From Marinagarivorans cellulosilyticus (GTDB lineage Bacteria; Pseudomonadota; Gammaproteobacteria; Pseudomonadales; Cellvibrionaceae), in the NCBI RefSeq assembly GCF_021655555.1, contig NZ_AP023086.1:682001-746000 (forward strand): a stretch of DNA of 64,000 nt. Direction: 5' to 3'. Of this stretch, positions 17,998 to 27,755 are shown one piece after another. Under the pieces are notes generated by a model. The model made no database searches, had not been told where the DNA came from, and saw only the letters and a list, made by a program, of their open reading frames with translations. The translations under genes were made by a program, and so were the position numbers. The first letter of the stretch is position 1, and the number at the start of each line of letters is the position of its first letter.

Positions 17998-18798
17998 ATG
18001 AATGAACTAGTGCGCATGCAGTATTTGGATGCAATGGGGATTGACACTTTTGTGCCCCGAATGGTTTTGCCTGCCGCGCAACCTAGTGTGGCATGTGAGC
18101 TGCCTGTTTCTTTTGCTGATGTCGAACCTGCTGCGCAGTTTACTGACTCGTTTGCGGGTGAGGAGAGTTCGTCGCCTGCTGTACCATCCCCAGAATCCGC
18201 CGCTATTGTTCAGCAGCTGTTGTCGCCTGAGGGGGAATCCCAAAAACCTGCTGCAACAGAAAGTAAAGCGCCAGTTCCAGTGGGCATTACACTGCAGGCA
18301 TTACTCGCCGCTAAGCCTAAAAAGCAATTGCGTTTTGCATTAACAATATGGCAGTTAGAAAGTGGTGTTGTATTTATTGATTCTAAAGAGCCGAAAGCAG
18401 CACTGCCAACTTCCGCATTGCTTGGGAATATTGTAAAAGCGCTTTACCCTACCGAAAATTTACCCAAGCCAGATTCTATCCATTGGCCGTTGTTAGAGTC
18501 TGCCGTTGCACCGGATAATGCATTGGAAGAGGCAAGGGAAATGGTTCATGCGTTTTTGGCGAGCCGCTTTGATGTAAAAGCTCCTTCGCTATTAGTTGTT
18601 TTAGGGCAAATGGCTAAAGATGTTGTGATTGCTTCTGCCAGGGATGCTGTTGCGGCTATGTCTGTTGGTGAAAATGCGTCGCCTGTACACCTGCCTTGCG
18701 TTGCAGTCTATTTGCCGAGCTTGGCTGAATTATTACGTGACCCAGCATTAAAGCATTCCATTTGGCCTGCAGTAAAAGCGGCGCATAACATTCGTTAA
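17998..18798 (+). CDS. DNA polymerase III psi (HolD)-like protein with extra N-terminal insert
   Basis: 266 aa from the ATG at 17998 with a GGGGCAGG ribosome-binding site; a TTG at 17983 is less likely. The N terminus (MQYLDAMGIDTFVPRMVLP) resembles the start of psi, followed by a Pro/Ser/Ala-rich linker (about 35-100). The C-terminal part contains the psi-like LLGNIVKALYPTENLPKPDSIHWPLLES. In E. coli holD directly precedes rimI, as here at 43 bp. It is about twice the usual psi length. Assignment rests on synteny plus weak motif similarity. Confidence 0.55.
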   Translation: MNELVRMQYLDAMGIDTFVPRMVLPAAQPSVACELPVSFADVEPAAQFTDSFAGEESSSPAVPSPESAAIVQQLLSPEGESQKPAATESKAPVPVGITLQALLAAKPKKQLRFALTIWQLESGVVFIDSKEPKAALPTSALLGNIVKALYPTENLPKPDSIHWPLLESAVAPDNALEEAREMVHAFLASRFDVKAPSLLVVLGQMAKDVVIASARDAVAAMSVGENASPVHLPCVAVYLPSLAELLRDPALKHSIWPAVKAAHNIR

Positions 18799-18841
18799 GC
18801 CCTGCTTTTCGTTTCGTATCTACCTTTAGAGCAATCCGCTT

Positions 18842-19336
18842 ATGTGGACATCGTTTCAATGTCATCACCCAGAATTGGGCGTGCTAACAACTCGCTTATT
18901 AAATGAGGGTGACTTACCTTCGCTGTTGGCCGTAGAGCAGCGCTCACATTTAACACCGTGGAAAGAGGAGCATTTTCGTGGTTCTATTTCCGGAAGGCAT
19001 ATTTGTTTAGGCCTGTTTTCTTCCTCACAAGCGTTGATGGGGTATGCCGTGATAAGCCTTGTGCTGGACGAGGCAGAGCTGTTGTTGTTTGTGATTGATG
19101 CGCCTTATCAGGGGAAAAAGGTAGGGCAATTATTCCTGTCCTCACTCATACAAAAAATTGATGCAGTGGCTTGCTCGCTATTTCTTGAAGTGCGGGCAGG
19201 GAATGTGCCGGCTATTACGCTTTATGAGCGAGAAGGTTTTAATCAAGTGGGTGAGCGCGCCAATTACTACGCAACACCCTGGGGACGTGAAGATGCATTA
19301 ATTTATGCGCTAGAACTTGCTTTTATATCGGCGTAG
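18842..19336 (+). CDS. rimI: ribosomal protein S18 alanine N-acetyltransferase family (RimI)
   Basis: GNAT-fold acetyltransferase of 164 aa that acetylates the N terminus of ribosomal protein S18. It has the CoA-binding region APYQGKKVGQLFLSSLI (motif A) followed by LEVRAGNVPAITLYEREGFNQVGERANYY (motif B, with the final Tyr). It sits downstream of the holD-like gene. Its 3' end overlaps the 3' end of the convergent GGDEF/EAL gene by 34 bp. Confidence 0.93.
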   Translation: MWTSFQCHHPELGVLTTRLLNEGDLPSLLAVEQRSHLTPWKEEHFRGSISGRHICLGLFSSSQALMGYAVISLVLDEAELLLFVIDAPYQGKKVGQLFLSSLIQKIDAVACSLFLEVRAGNVPAITLYEREGFNQVGERANYYATPWGREDALIYALELAFISA

Positions 19337-21978
19337 TCAGGATATAGGTGGTTGATTTTTTGCGGTTGGCACAGATGCTTACCTTGCCTAAAAATAGGCG
19401 AAATAATATCGCTTACCAAATTATCGGCAAAAAGTGATAGCTCAGCGGAATCTATGCCGCCGATATGCAGATTCAAATTTAGCTCTGCACAGGATTTTAT
19501 CAAGGCTGTAAAGTGGCGTTGAGCTAATGTATTGTTGTTTTTAATTTCATGGTGAATGTCTGTTAATAAGATTTTTGCATGTCTGCAGGGTAGATGTTGC
19601 AGTGTGGCTATATCTTTGAAATTAAAGTGTGTTATGTCTACGGCTAGTTCGCAATAGTGGTTGTTGATTACTTTGTCTAGTTGTTGTGAGTATTCTGGTT
19701 TTAGCATCTTATTAAGCAGTAGCGCGGAGCATTGAAGTATATGCTTTTGTCGGGGTTCTACGTTCGATTGCTGTAATGCAATTAAAAAATCTTCAGCATG
19801 CTCAGGTGTCTCGATCGTGGGGTGTGAAATATCGAGCCAAATGCTTGCCTTTGGGATATTGCATGCATCTTGTTGATATGCCGATAACTCTTGAAGTATC
19901 AAATTTTTGATAAAGTTTTTATCTTTGTCTACAGCTTTAAAGTGCCCTTCACTAATTTTTAGGGCATCGCCGCCTTGCCAGTAAATTAGAGGTTCTAAGT
20001 ATGTGGTAGCCGGGCTACTTGGCGAGTGCTGATTTTTTGAGAAGTTGTAATGAGGTGAGTATAGAAAACGGAATTCGTTAGATTTGAGTGCTCTTCTTAG
20101 TTGTGCAGCAACCTCCTTTAGTTTAAGCCCGTTTTTTTTCATTTCCTCATTAAATACGCTGATGGTATTTATGCCATGTGCTTCAGAAAAATCTGTTGCT
20201 AAAGCAATGTTTCGCAAGGTTTCTTCGCTAGAAGAATAGAGGATATCGCCGTGTAAAATACCAGTGTAAATGTCGCATTCTATTTCGACGCTTTCTATAG
20301 CCGTTGGCTGCTTGAGTGTTTGGTATAAGGCTTCGCAATCTTTGATGAAGTGCTCTATAGATGTGATGTTTTCCCGTAATATGATGAATGTGCTTGTTCC
20401 TATTTTGGCTAAGTTGTCTGTTGTGGGGCTGGCGCGTTTTAGCTTTAGGGCATAGTCAATAAGTAGATGGTCGGCGGTGATGTAACCTAGCTGTTCGTTT
20501 AAGTGCTTAAAATTAGCAATGTTGAATTGGCACAGGGCAAACCGGTAGTAGCGGTCTTTGCTGAGTTTTGTTAGGCATTGGTCAATCTTTTGTGTAAGTT
20601 GTGCGCGGTTTGGTAGGCTGGTGAGGTTGTCGTGAAATGCTTGGTAGCGCATTTGTATTTCGGCACGTTTTCGCTCGGTTATGTCAAATGCGCTGGCTAG
20701 CCATATTTTTTCGCCCGACAAAACTGTTTGCGTGACATTAAAAAAAGCCCATCGAATTTCTCCACTGCTGCGCGAAAACTCTATTTCTATGCCTGTCGCT
20801 AGAGGTTCCTGTTTAAGTGTTTCTCTATTAAATGCTTTAGAAAAAGCTGCTCCGAAAATGACGTTTATCGGTAATATTTTTAATGATGTTTGGTCTAACC
20901 CTGTGAGGTTTTCTGTGGCTGAGTTCGCGTAAGCGATGGTGTCGTTAAACGAAAATATCGCCGCGCCAGTTGATTCTGCTAAAGCTTTGAAGCGGTTTTC
21001 ACTTTCATTAAGTTTGCTAACAGCACTTCTTTTGCGCTGTTTTTGGTATGCCAGCGTAATAATGTCGCAAAGGCTGGCGGCAAATTGTTGCTCATCGGTT
21101 TTCCATTTGCGAATGCCTCCACTTTGGTAAAGGCGCATTAGTCCGAGGTATTTTCCATCGGATTTTATGGGCGCATCCAGCATGGCGGTGATATTGTTTT
21201 GTTCTAGGTAGGCTTTGCTTGCGGGGGTATTGCCTGGAGTATTGATTGCGTCGTCGGTGGCTATAAAGCGTACGTTGGCAAGCTCTTCAAAATACCTTTT
21301 GTGAATGCTCGTGGGTATTTCTTCTGGTGTTATAAACTGTTTTTTGCTGCTGTGATATTCGTGTTCACATTTTATATGGTCGAAATCATCATTAAATAAC
21401 CAAATCCCGGCGTGCTCTATATTTAAAGTTTCTGCGCAGCATTGGCTTATTTTTTTAAGTATTTCTTCGAAGGTAACTTCTGATTCTAGGTGTTTGGTTA
21501 ATGCAATAATGGCGTTATTTTGTTGTTGAGTCCTTTGCGTAAGGGATGGCGCCTGTTGGATGTTTTTGTTGTGTTCGGCAATAAGGAAGAGGGTTTCGTT
21601 ATTTCTAACTGGAATAATCAAAAGGCTGTGGTGAGTAAGTGCAGGTATTTTGGCGGAGCCAGAGTAATACCGTTCGATGATCTTTTTGTTGTGTTGCGCT
21701 CGTCGCGCCAATTGCGAAAAAAGCGCGGTGACATCTTGCGGGAGGTTTTTGGTGTTGCCATTTAATAATGGCGGTGGCGCATCCCCTTGGTTGATTAGCA
21801 AAGGATGGCCTTGGCTATCGATCAGCAGTGTAGCGTGGTGACTTAAACCGGCAGAGGATTGAAGCCGTTGATGGTCAAAGTATGTGTGGTTGATGCTGGC
21901 TAGGCTTTCAGCAGGTAAGGCCGCGAAGCTTTCTGGGTGCTTATGTAGGTGTTGTTCTAGTTTGGGGTGCAGTTTCAT
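19303..21978 (-). CDS. GAF-PAS-GGDEF-EAL protein with degenerate catalytic motifs
   Basis: 891 aa. Order: N-terminal unassigned region (1-150), GAF domain (about 160-310), PAS (about 325-445), GGDEF-like (about 450-600), EAL-like (about 615-885). The GGDEF signature is replaced by GTSTF at 527-531 and the EAL signature reads EPL at 662-664. The usual DDFGTG is ITHFNF, and the conserved Glu and Asn of the EAL core are missing. Neither c-di-GMP synthesis nor hydrolysis is expected, so it is probably a binding or signalling scaffold. The ATG at 21978 has a GGAGG ribosome-binding site. Confidence 0.85.
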   Translation of the reverse strand: MKLHPKLEQHLHKHPESFAALPAESLASINHTYFDHQRLQSSAGLSHHATLLIDSQGHPLLINQGDAPPPLLNGNTKNLPQDVTALFSQLARRAQHNKKIIERYYSGSAKIPALTHHSLLIIPVRNNETLFLIAEHNKNIQQAPSLTQRTQQQNNAIIALTKHLESEVTFEEILKKISQCCAETLNIEHAGIWLFNDDFDHIKCEHEYHSSKKQFITPEEIPTSIHKRYFEELANVRFIATDDAINTPGNTPASKAYLEQNNITAMLDAPIKSDGKYLGLMRLYQSGGIRKWKTDEQQFAASLCDIITLAYQKQRKRSAVSKLNESENRFKALAESTGAAIFSFNDTIAYANSATENLTGLDQTSLKILPINVIFGAAFSKAFNRETLKQEPLATGIEIEFSRSSGEIRWAFFNVTQTVLSGEKIWLASAFDITERKRAEIQMRYQAFHDNLTSLPNRAQLTQKIDQCLTKLSKDRYYRFALCQFNIANFKHLNEQLGYITADHLLIDYALKLKRASPTTDNLAKIGTSTFIILRENITSIEHFIKDCEALYQTLKQPTAIESVEIECDIYTGILHGDILYSSSEETLRNIALATDFSEAHGINTISVFNEEMKKNGLKLKEVAAQLRRALKSNEFRFLYSPHYNFSKNQHSPSSPATTYLEPLIYWQGGDALKISEGHFKAVDKDKNFIKNLILQELSAYQQDACNIPKASIWLDISHPTIETPEHAEDFLIALQQSNVEPRQKHILQCSALLLNKMLKPEYSQQLDKVINNHYCELAVDITHFNFKDIATLQHLPCRHAKILLTDIHHEIKNNNTLAQRHFTALIKSCAELNLNLHIGGIDSAELSLFADNLVSDIISPIFRQGKHLCQPQKINHLYPDYADIKASSSA

Positions 21979-22204
21979 GTTGTCCTCCGGCTTGCCGTTT
22001 AAGGATAGGTGAAATAGCGGCGGCTGACTTATTGATGTTGCACGGTAGGGGTGTGAAAGTATCCCGTATGGATAATAGCGTCGAAAAAGTATGCAAATGT
22101 GAACGATTACCGATACTTATTTGGCCCTGTTCACGTTTGAGGTCCGCAGGTGATTTAACCTCATGTACAATGTTGGTGAATACATCAATTACACTGAATT
22201 CGCT

Positions 22205-23269
22205 ATGAATAAGATAACGAAAGCGTTGATTTGTACTATAGCCATTTGGGGTGGGGCGGCAATAGAGCTTCATGCGCAAGAAGGCGTAGTGGTGGAGCTT
22301 GGCCAGCAGCTTGAAGATAAGCAGCAGGAAGTGAAGTACTTGGAGCAAGAGATTGGTTTTGCTCAACTTCGCCGCAAAGCATCACAGGAAAAACTCAAAG
22401 CTTACGAGAAGGACCTAGAGGACAAACAGGATGAGTTTAAAAAGGCTCAGTTACGTTATTCTGGCGACCCTTCATCAGAGAATGAGCAGTTTTTACGCAA
22501 TATAGAGCAACGCATAGAGCTTGCTGAGCTTAGCATCAAATCGCGCGTTGCCTCCGTGGTTAGGCTAGAGACTAAAGAGCGTGAGCTAACAGAAAAGCTT
22601 GGTGATTACCGTGAAGAGCTTAAGTCTTTATCTGGCGAGCTGCATAAACAGCAGTTAGCCCAAAAAGTTGCGCAAAAAACGCGCAGCTTGAAAACCGAAC
22701 TAGAATCCCAAACAACATTGCTCCAAAAGCGCTTAACCACGTTGCAGCGAGAAAACGAGCGCCTGCGCCAAGTGGTACAGCTAGAAACCGAAAAGCGTGA
22801 ACAAGCCGAAGAGCTAGCAACCTTAGCCGAAGAGCGTGCTCGATCTGCCGAGCTAGCGCTAACGCAATACCATCAAGTCAATTCGTTAGATACTGAGGAT
22901 GTTGTTGCAGAAGAAGGGAGCCAAGGTGCTCGCGAGCGAGCGCAGGCTGAGATGGATCGTGTGCGTGAAAAGTTAGCTGCGGCAGGGGACTTTGGTGAGA
23001 GTGTCAGCTTGAACTTAAGAGGGGATGATGGTACTGAGTATGGAATGTTTCAATACCTTGGGGCGCAACAGTATCGTGCTGATGCAGTGATTCATGATAG
23101 CGTATCGCGCTTTCGCGTAGCGGGGCGAACGTATCAGGTTAAGATTTCTGAAGAGGGTTTGGGTGAGGAGTTTGTTTTTCTCTACGATATGACCGATAGC
23201 GACAAACCCCGCTTTGTGACATTTAAAAAGTCTTTGATTGATGAGGGAGGGGCTATTGCTCAGGAGTAG
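22205..23269 (+). CDS. exported coiled-coil protein of unknown function
   Basis: 354 aa from the ATG at 22205. It has a signal peptide (MNKITKALICTIAIWGGAAIELHAQ), then long Glu/Lys/Gln-rich heptad coiled coils (about 30-245), and a C-terminal globular domain of about 80 residues rich in Gly and aromatic residues (GMFQYLGAQQYRADAVI). The layout recalls periplasmic TolC- or adhesin-associated coiled coils, but I do not recognise the family. It is divergent from the GGDEF/EAL gene. Confidence 0.65.
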   Translation: MNKITKALICTIAIWGGAAIELHAQEGVVVELGQQLEDKQQEVKYLEQEIGFAQLRRKASQEKLKAYEKDLEDKQDEFKKAQLRYSGDPSSENEQFLRNIEQRIELAELSIKSRVASVVRLETKERELTEKLGDYREELKSLSGELHKQQLAQKVAQKTRSLKTELESQTTLLQKRLTTLQRENERLRQVVQLETEKREQAEELATLAEERARSAELALTQYHQVNSLDTEDVVAEEGSQGARERAQAEMDRVREKLAAAGDFGESVSLNLRGDDGTEYGMFQYLGAQQYRADAVIHDSVSRFRVAGRTYQVKISEEGLGEEFVFLYDMTDSDKPRFVTFKKSLIDEGGAIAQE

Positions 23270-23279
23270 CCCCTAGGCG

Positions 23280-24788
23280 TTACTTCGCCGGAGATTGACA
23301 GTACCTATTGATAAAGGCTTGATGTTCGGGCATGTTTTCTGCTGAACGACTGATCACGCCTCTTATATTTTCCAGTTGATCGAATAGCTGCTGTTTTGCC
23401 ATGCAGTCAACCATAGTATTGTAAGCATTCGTATTAAGGCCTTGACCTTCCATGACTGCTAACCAGCTTACCTCCCCAAACAACTCGTTGTTATCTCTGA
23501 AAATGCGCCCACTCTCTTTGTATAATTCCATTTTATTGATGAGGGTATCGGGCACGTCCATATTTTTGCAGTAGCGCCAAAACTCAGAGTCTTCACGTTG
23601 GGTGACTTTGTAGTGAAGTACCAAAAAATCACGAATGTTGACGTAGCTCGCCTCAAGGCGAGCATTAAACTTATCTACGGTAGGTTTATTGCAGTCTTTG
23701 TCGGGGAAGAGTAATATCAAGTTTGCGATAGCTTCATGAATCAAGTGAATTGATGTTGATTCTAAGGGTTCTAAAAAGCCGCTTGATAGGCCAATCGCAA
23801 TACAATTTTTATTCCAGCACTTTCTACGCCGCCCAGTGTTAAATCGAATAAGTTTTGGTTCCGCTAACGGCTGGCTGTTCAGGTTCTTCACCATGGTGTC
23901 TTGCGCGGCTTCCGGGGTGATGTATTTATCGCAAAAAACGTAGCCGTTACCGGTGCGGTGTTGAAGCGGAATGCGCCATTGCCAGCCTGCATCCAAGGCG
24001 GTTGCTCTTGTGTAAGGGGGTAATGGGGTGAGTTTTTCACTTGGTGTGGTCACGGCTGCGTTACATGGTAAGTAGTGCGACCAGTTGTCATAGCCAGTAT
24101 TTAGAGTTTGCTCGATGAGCCGCCCTCTAAAACCAGTGCAGTCAATAAACAAATCTCCAGAAATTACTTTGCCATTCTCTAAATGAACCTCTTTGATAAA
24201 TCCATTATCGTTTTGAGTGACGTTATTAATAGTCCCCTCAGTCCTGGTTACCCCGTACCCTTCTGCTAATTCTCTCAGATACTTAGCGTACAGTCCCGCA
24301 TCAAAATGAAATGCGTACGCAATTTCCGACAGTGGAGAATTCTTGATGTCTACTGGCCTCGTAAATTTGTTTTGCTGGCTAGCTTTGACTGACAATGCAA
24401 ACTCGCTCAGTGAGTGGGGGTAGCCATCTTTTCTAGCACGGTTCCAGTAATGGTAAAACGGTACGGGTCCTACAGTAGTGCCATATTTTCCAAACGGGTG
24501 GATGTAGCTGTCTCCTTGCTTGCCCCAGTTGCAAAACTCAATACCTAATTTAAACGACCCGTTAGTTCGCTTAATAAACTCATCTTCATTTAAACCAATA
24601 GCCTTGTTGAATTTGAGAACCTCGGGGATGGTGGCCTCGCCAACGCCAATGGTGCCAATTTGATCTGATTCTACGAGAGTGATTGAAAACTTACGAGGTT
24701 GAAACGTTTTGCTAAGAGCGACAGCTGTCATCCAGCCGGCGGTGCCACCGCCGGCGATCACAACATTTTCGATTGCTGGAGAAGTCAT
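23280..24788 (-). CDS. flavin-dependent tryptophan halogenase family protein (third halogenase gene)
   Basis: 502 aa. It has the FAD-binding GGGTAGWM at the N terminus, GVGEATIPEVLKFN, the catalytic Lys in FKLGIEFCNWG, the WQWRIP motif (WxWxIP), and SSGFLEPLEST with the Glu-Ser pair, so all family hallmarks are intact. In TonB-receptor-linked clusters such proteins may modify aromatic groups of imported compounds; the substrate is unknown. It follows the non-canonical paralogue at 3 bp. Confidence 0.9.
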   Translation of the reverse strand: MTSPAIENVVIAGGGTAGWMTAVALSKTFQPRKFSITLVESDQIGTIGVGEATIPEVLKFNKAIGLNEDEFIKRTNGSFKLGIEFCNWGKQGDSYIHPFGKYGTTVGPVPFYHYWNRARKDGYPHSLSEFALSVKASQQNKFTRPVDIKNSPLSEIAYAFHFDAGLYAKYLRELAEGYGVTRTEGTINNVTQNDNGFIKEVHLENGKVISGDLFIDCTGFRGRLIEQTLNTGYDNWSHYLPCNAAVTTPSEKLTPLPPYTRATALDAGWQWRIPLQHRTGNGYVFCDKYITPEAAQDTMVKNLNSQPLAEPKLIRFNTGRRRKCWNKNCIAIGLSSGFLEPLESTSIHLIHEAIANLILLFPDKDCNKPTVDKFNARLEASYVNIRDFLVLHYKVTQREDSEFWRYCKNMDVPDTLINKMELYKESGRIFRDNNELFGEVSWLAVMEGQGLNTNAYNTMVDCMAKQQLFDQLENIRGVISRSAENMPEHQAFINRYCQSPAK

Positions 24789-24791
24789 GGC

Positions 24792-26087
24792 TTAATTATC
24801 TTTTTGGGTTGAGTGTAAGAAATTTGTGTACAAAGGTGGTTTGTTGGCCGCTTCGCTGATGGTTTTTTTTACTTTGGCAAGTCTTTGTCGCATATCGTTT
24901 CGTGAAAGTGCTTCTGCCGGAGCAGGAAAAGACTTGGGGCGACCTAATATCGCATAGAGCAGGGATAGCCAGGTGCATTCAGTCATGTAGCCTCCGTCTA
25001 TTTGAGTGATAGACCCACTCGCAGAAAAAAGTTTAATGCGATGCAAAGTTTCTGGGGTGTAATTGATGTTACCTAAGTTAGCCGCGTACATAACAGCTTC
25101 ATCAATTTCTGCAAGGGATTGTATTTCTCTTTGTGTATTTCGGTTGAATATCTGGGCTTGGGCAGCAGAAGTTGTTAATCTCGACAGTTTGCAAAAGCTC
25201 ATAAGTTGGCTCTGCAGTGAAAATACTGGATCAATGATTAGCCCTGGAAGGTCTGCATATGCACTTCCTAAAAGTAAGGTTTTTCCGTGAAATGACTTCT
25301 CATGATACCCAAAACTCGATTGGTTGGCTTGAGCCGAATAAACTGTATTTTCATTAATGCCGTTGTGTTTCAAATCATGTCTGAGTTCAGGCTTTAAATG
25401 GATAGTGCTACCATGATGCGGTCCTTTCTCGTAGTGCGTTTCTGAAGACAAGCCTTTCAGTAGTGGCTGATAATATTTTTTTTTGTCTGCTCTGGGGACG
25501 TCAGTAAAAATCGTTAAGTCCGCAGAAAGGCTGGGTGCTGTAGGGGAGGGAGTAATTTTAATGTCGAGCGCTTGCGCCTCTGAGAGCAGAAAATGGTAGT
25601 AAGCTTGGTCTTGAAAAATGTAGCCGTAGGTTAATTGATTGAATAGGGATTTTTTGTTATTTGAAGGTGGTGTAAAGCGGCCGTTTTTATGAACCTTAAT
25701 GCCAAGATTATAATCGTGGTACTGATCCTCTTGGGCGGCAGCATAATTAAAGAGGTGTTGGAAGCGAGTGTTCTCAATCATCAGGCCGGTTGGGCTCTCG
25801 GAAAAGTAGCCGATATCGCCATCACTTTTAATGTTGATCGCGTGTTGTAAATCTGCTTTTGTTGCCCTCAAGAACTTATGTTCGTTGATGTCTAGCCAAT
25901 TATGAAACTCCCTAAAATAATTGCCCGTTGAGGTTAGTTTTTGGGTGTCTTCTAAAGGCGAAGATAGTACCTCGATATGAAATTTGAGGGGATGGCGCTT
26001 TTTTAGAGTTATTGCGGCCAGCAAGGGGGCATACCCCTGCCCAACAATTTGTACGCTATAGACAGGTAACTTCGTTTTTTCAATCAT
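24792..26087 (-). CDS. divergent halogenase-like flavoprotein lacking catalytic motifs
   Basis: 431 aa, between two intact tryptophan-halogenase homologues. The N terminus retains a Rossmann-like VQIVGQGYAPLLAAITL. The region EFHNWLDINEHKFLRATKADLQHAI parallels the substrate-entry segment of halogenases. I find no WxWxIP motif, no catalytic-Lys segment and no EPLEST motif. Its start overlaps the upstream stop by 1 nt (TAATG), so translation is coupled. It may be an inactive partner or bind flavin or substrate only; that is inference. Confidence 0.65.
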   Translation of the reverse strand: MIEKTKLPVYSVQIVGQGYAPLLAAITLKKRHPLKFHIEVLSSPLEDTQKLTSTGNYFREFHNWLDINEHKFLRATKADLQHAINIKSDGDIGYFSESPTGLMIENTRFQHLFNYAAAQEDQYHDYNLGIKVHKNGRFTPPSNNKKSLFNQLTYGYIFQDQAYYHFLLSEAQALDIKITPSPTAPSLSADLTIFTDVPRADKKKYYQPLLKGLSSETHYEKGPHHGSTIHLKPELRHDLKHNGINENTVYSAQANQSSFGYHEKSFHGKTLLLGSAYADLPGLIIDPVFSLQSQLMSFCKLSRLTTSAAQAQIFNRNTQREIQSLAEIDEAVMYAANLGNINYTPETLHRIKLFSASGSITQIDGGYMTECTWLSLLYAILGRPKSFPAPAEALSRNDMRQRLAKVKKTISEAANKPPLYTNFLHSTQKDN

Positions 26088-27637
26088 TACGAAAATACTC
26101 CGTACAAACTCATTGAGGCTTCAGGCCAATTAGCTTCGTTGGATGTGTTGAGTCTTTCAAGGCTTTGCTTATGTGTGTTGAGCGATTCAGCTGCGTTTTT
26201 GATATTAGTATGGAAGTGCGACATCATCTGAGAAATTTGTGTGTTTTCTTTCTCATCGACTTCAGGGGCGTAATTCTTGGGGATTATTCCTTGTCCGATA
26301 TAAACTGCAATCCAGCTAGGCACTAAAAAAAGACCTTGCTCGTAATGATCAACGTATCCAGTCTCTTGAAAGGTCTCCATGCGCAATTTAAGGCTGTCAG
26401 GCCTGTCTAATGTTCGCATATGGTTCCAGAAATCGGAGTCATCACGGCGAGTTGCGCTGTAGTGTAATATCAGGAAATCTCGGATTCTTTCGTACTCAAG
26501 CCTCATTTGCTGGTTGAACTCTTCTCTTAGGCTTGCCGAGCCTGCTTTACGCGGGAATAGTTCGATCAGCTTCATAATGGCGACTTGAATCAGATAAATG
26601 CTAGTGCTCTCTAAGGGTTCTAAAAAGCCACTGGAAAGGCCGATGCCTACACAGTTGTTTTTCCATGTTTGCTCCCTTCTACCTGCGGTAAAGCGAATAT
26701 TGTTGAAATTAGCTAGTGGTGCAGACGGTAGGCTCTGCTCAAGAATGGACTCCGCCTCTGAGGTGTCCATAAAATCATCGCAAAAAACATGACCATTACC
26801 AACACGGTTTTGTAATGGAATTTGCCACTGCCAGCCTGCTGAGTGAGCAATAGCTTTGGTGTAAGGTTTGGGGGTGCCAAACTTTTCTGTCGGTATTGCA
26901 ATTGCGTGGTTGCAGGGTAGCCAATGTGCCCAGCTATCAAAGCGAGACTGCAACGTGTTGCCGAGCAGCAGGCTTCTAAAACCTGAGCAATCAATAAAAA
27001 AGTCTGCACAAATTCTTTGCCCAGATTCCAGCGTTAAGACTTGAATATCACCGCTACTGCCGTCGCGTTGAATGTCGACAATTTTGCCTTCAATGCGGTT
27101 TACGCCTTTAGGCTCGCAATAGGCTCTTAAAAAGCTTGCATAGCGTGTGGCATCTATATGAAAGGCGTAAGAGTAGGACGAAAGTAATGAGCGAGGGTCG
27201 CGAGAAGGGTAGTCGAACCTACCTTTAAGAGCTGCTACGGAAGGTAGCGAATAATCAAATAAAACACTGGCTGGGTAAGATTCTCTATATTTTAGCCAGT
27301 AATGGTGGAATTGAACTCCGTCGATGCTTTTGCCGAATTCGCCAAAGGGGTGTAGGTAGCTCTCGCCTTTTTGCCCCCAGTTAATAAAATCAATACCGAG
27401 TTTGTAGGTGGCGTTTGTTGCCTGCATGAATTCGGCTTCATTGATACCTAGGCGCTGGTTGAAATAGCGCAAGTGAGGAATAGTGGCTTCGCCAACACCT
27501 ACTGTGCCTATTTGGTCAGATTCAATAAGGGTAACTTTAAGGGAAGTATGCTCAAAGATGTGGCATAAAGCGGCTGCCGTCATCCAGCCGGCAGTACCTC
27601 CGCCGACGATTACAATGTGCTCGATGGGAGGTTGCAT
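26087..27637 (-). CDS. flavin-dependent tryptophan halogenase family protein (first halogenase gene)
   Basis: 516 aa with an intact FAD motif (GGGTAGWM), GVGEATIPHLRYFNQ, the catalytic Lys in YKLGIDFINWGQKG, WQWQIP (WxWxIP) and SSGFLEPLESTSIYL. It lies downstream of the TonB receptor with a terminator-like hairpin in the 118-bp gap. Overlap or near-contact with the next two genes makes a three-gene unit. A close paralogue of the gene at 23280 (for example GESYLHPFGEFG versus GDSYIHPFGKYG). Confidence 0.9.
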   Translation of the reverse strand: MQPPIEHIVIVGGGTAGWMTAAALCHIFEHTSLKVTLIESDQIGTVGVGEATIPHLRYFNQRLGINEAEFMQATNATYKLGIDFINWGQKGESYLHPFGEFGKSIDGVQFHHYWLKYRESYPASVLFDYSLPSVAALKGRFDYPSRDPRSLLSSYSYAFHIDATRYASFLRAYCEPKGVNRIEGKIVDIQRDGSSGDIQVLTLESGQRICADFFIDCSGFRSLLLGNTLQSRFDSWAHWLPCNHAIAIPTEKFGTPKPYTKAIAHSAGWQWQIPLQNRVGNGHVFCDDFMDTSEAESILEQSLPSAPLANFNNIRFTAGRREQTWKNNCVGIGLSSGFLEPLESTSIYLIQVAIMKLIELFPRKAGSASLREEFNQQMRLEYERIRDFLILHYSATRRDDSDFWNHMRTLDRPDSLKLRMETFQETGYVDHYEQGLFLVPSWIAVYIGQGIIPKNYAPEVDEKENTQISQMMSHFHTNIKNAAESLNTHKQSLERLNTSNEANWPEASMSLYGVFS

Positions 27638-27698
27638 AAACTTTCTCTAGTTCTTAACTTTAGGGGTAAATGGTAATACTTGTGAAGCCCAAATAAAA

Positions 27699-27730
27699 GA
27701 AAAGCGCATGGTGTTAGCCATGCGCTTTTA
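27699..27730 (-). terminator. terminator-like hairpin between TonB receptor and halogenase genes
   Basis: 12-bp perfect stem (AAAAGCGCATGG and its complement) with a 6-nt loop. On the minus strand the T-rich arm is followed by CTTTTATT. It probably reduces readthrough from the receptor gene into the halogenases. Confidence 0.7.
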
Positions 27731-27755
27731 GGTGGTGCTTGATCTGAATCAGGCG

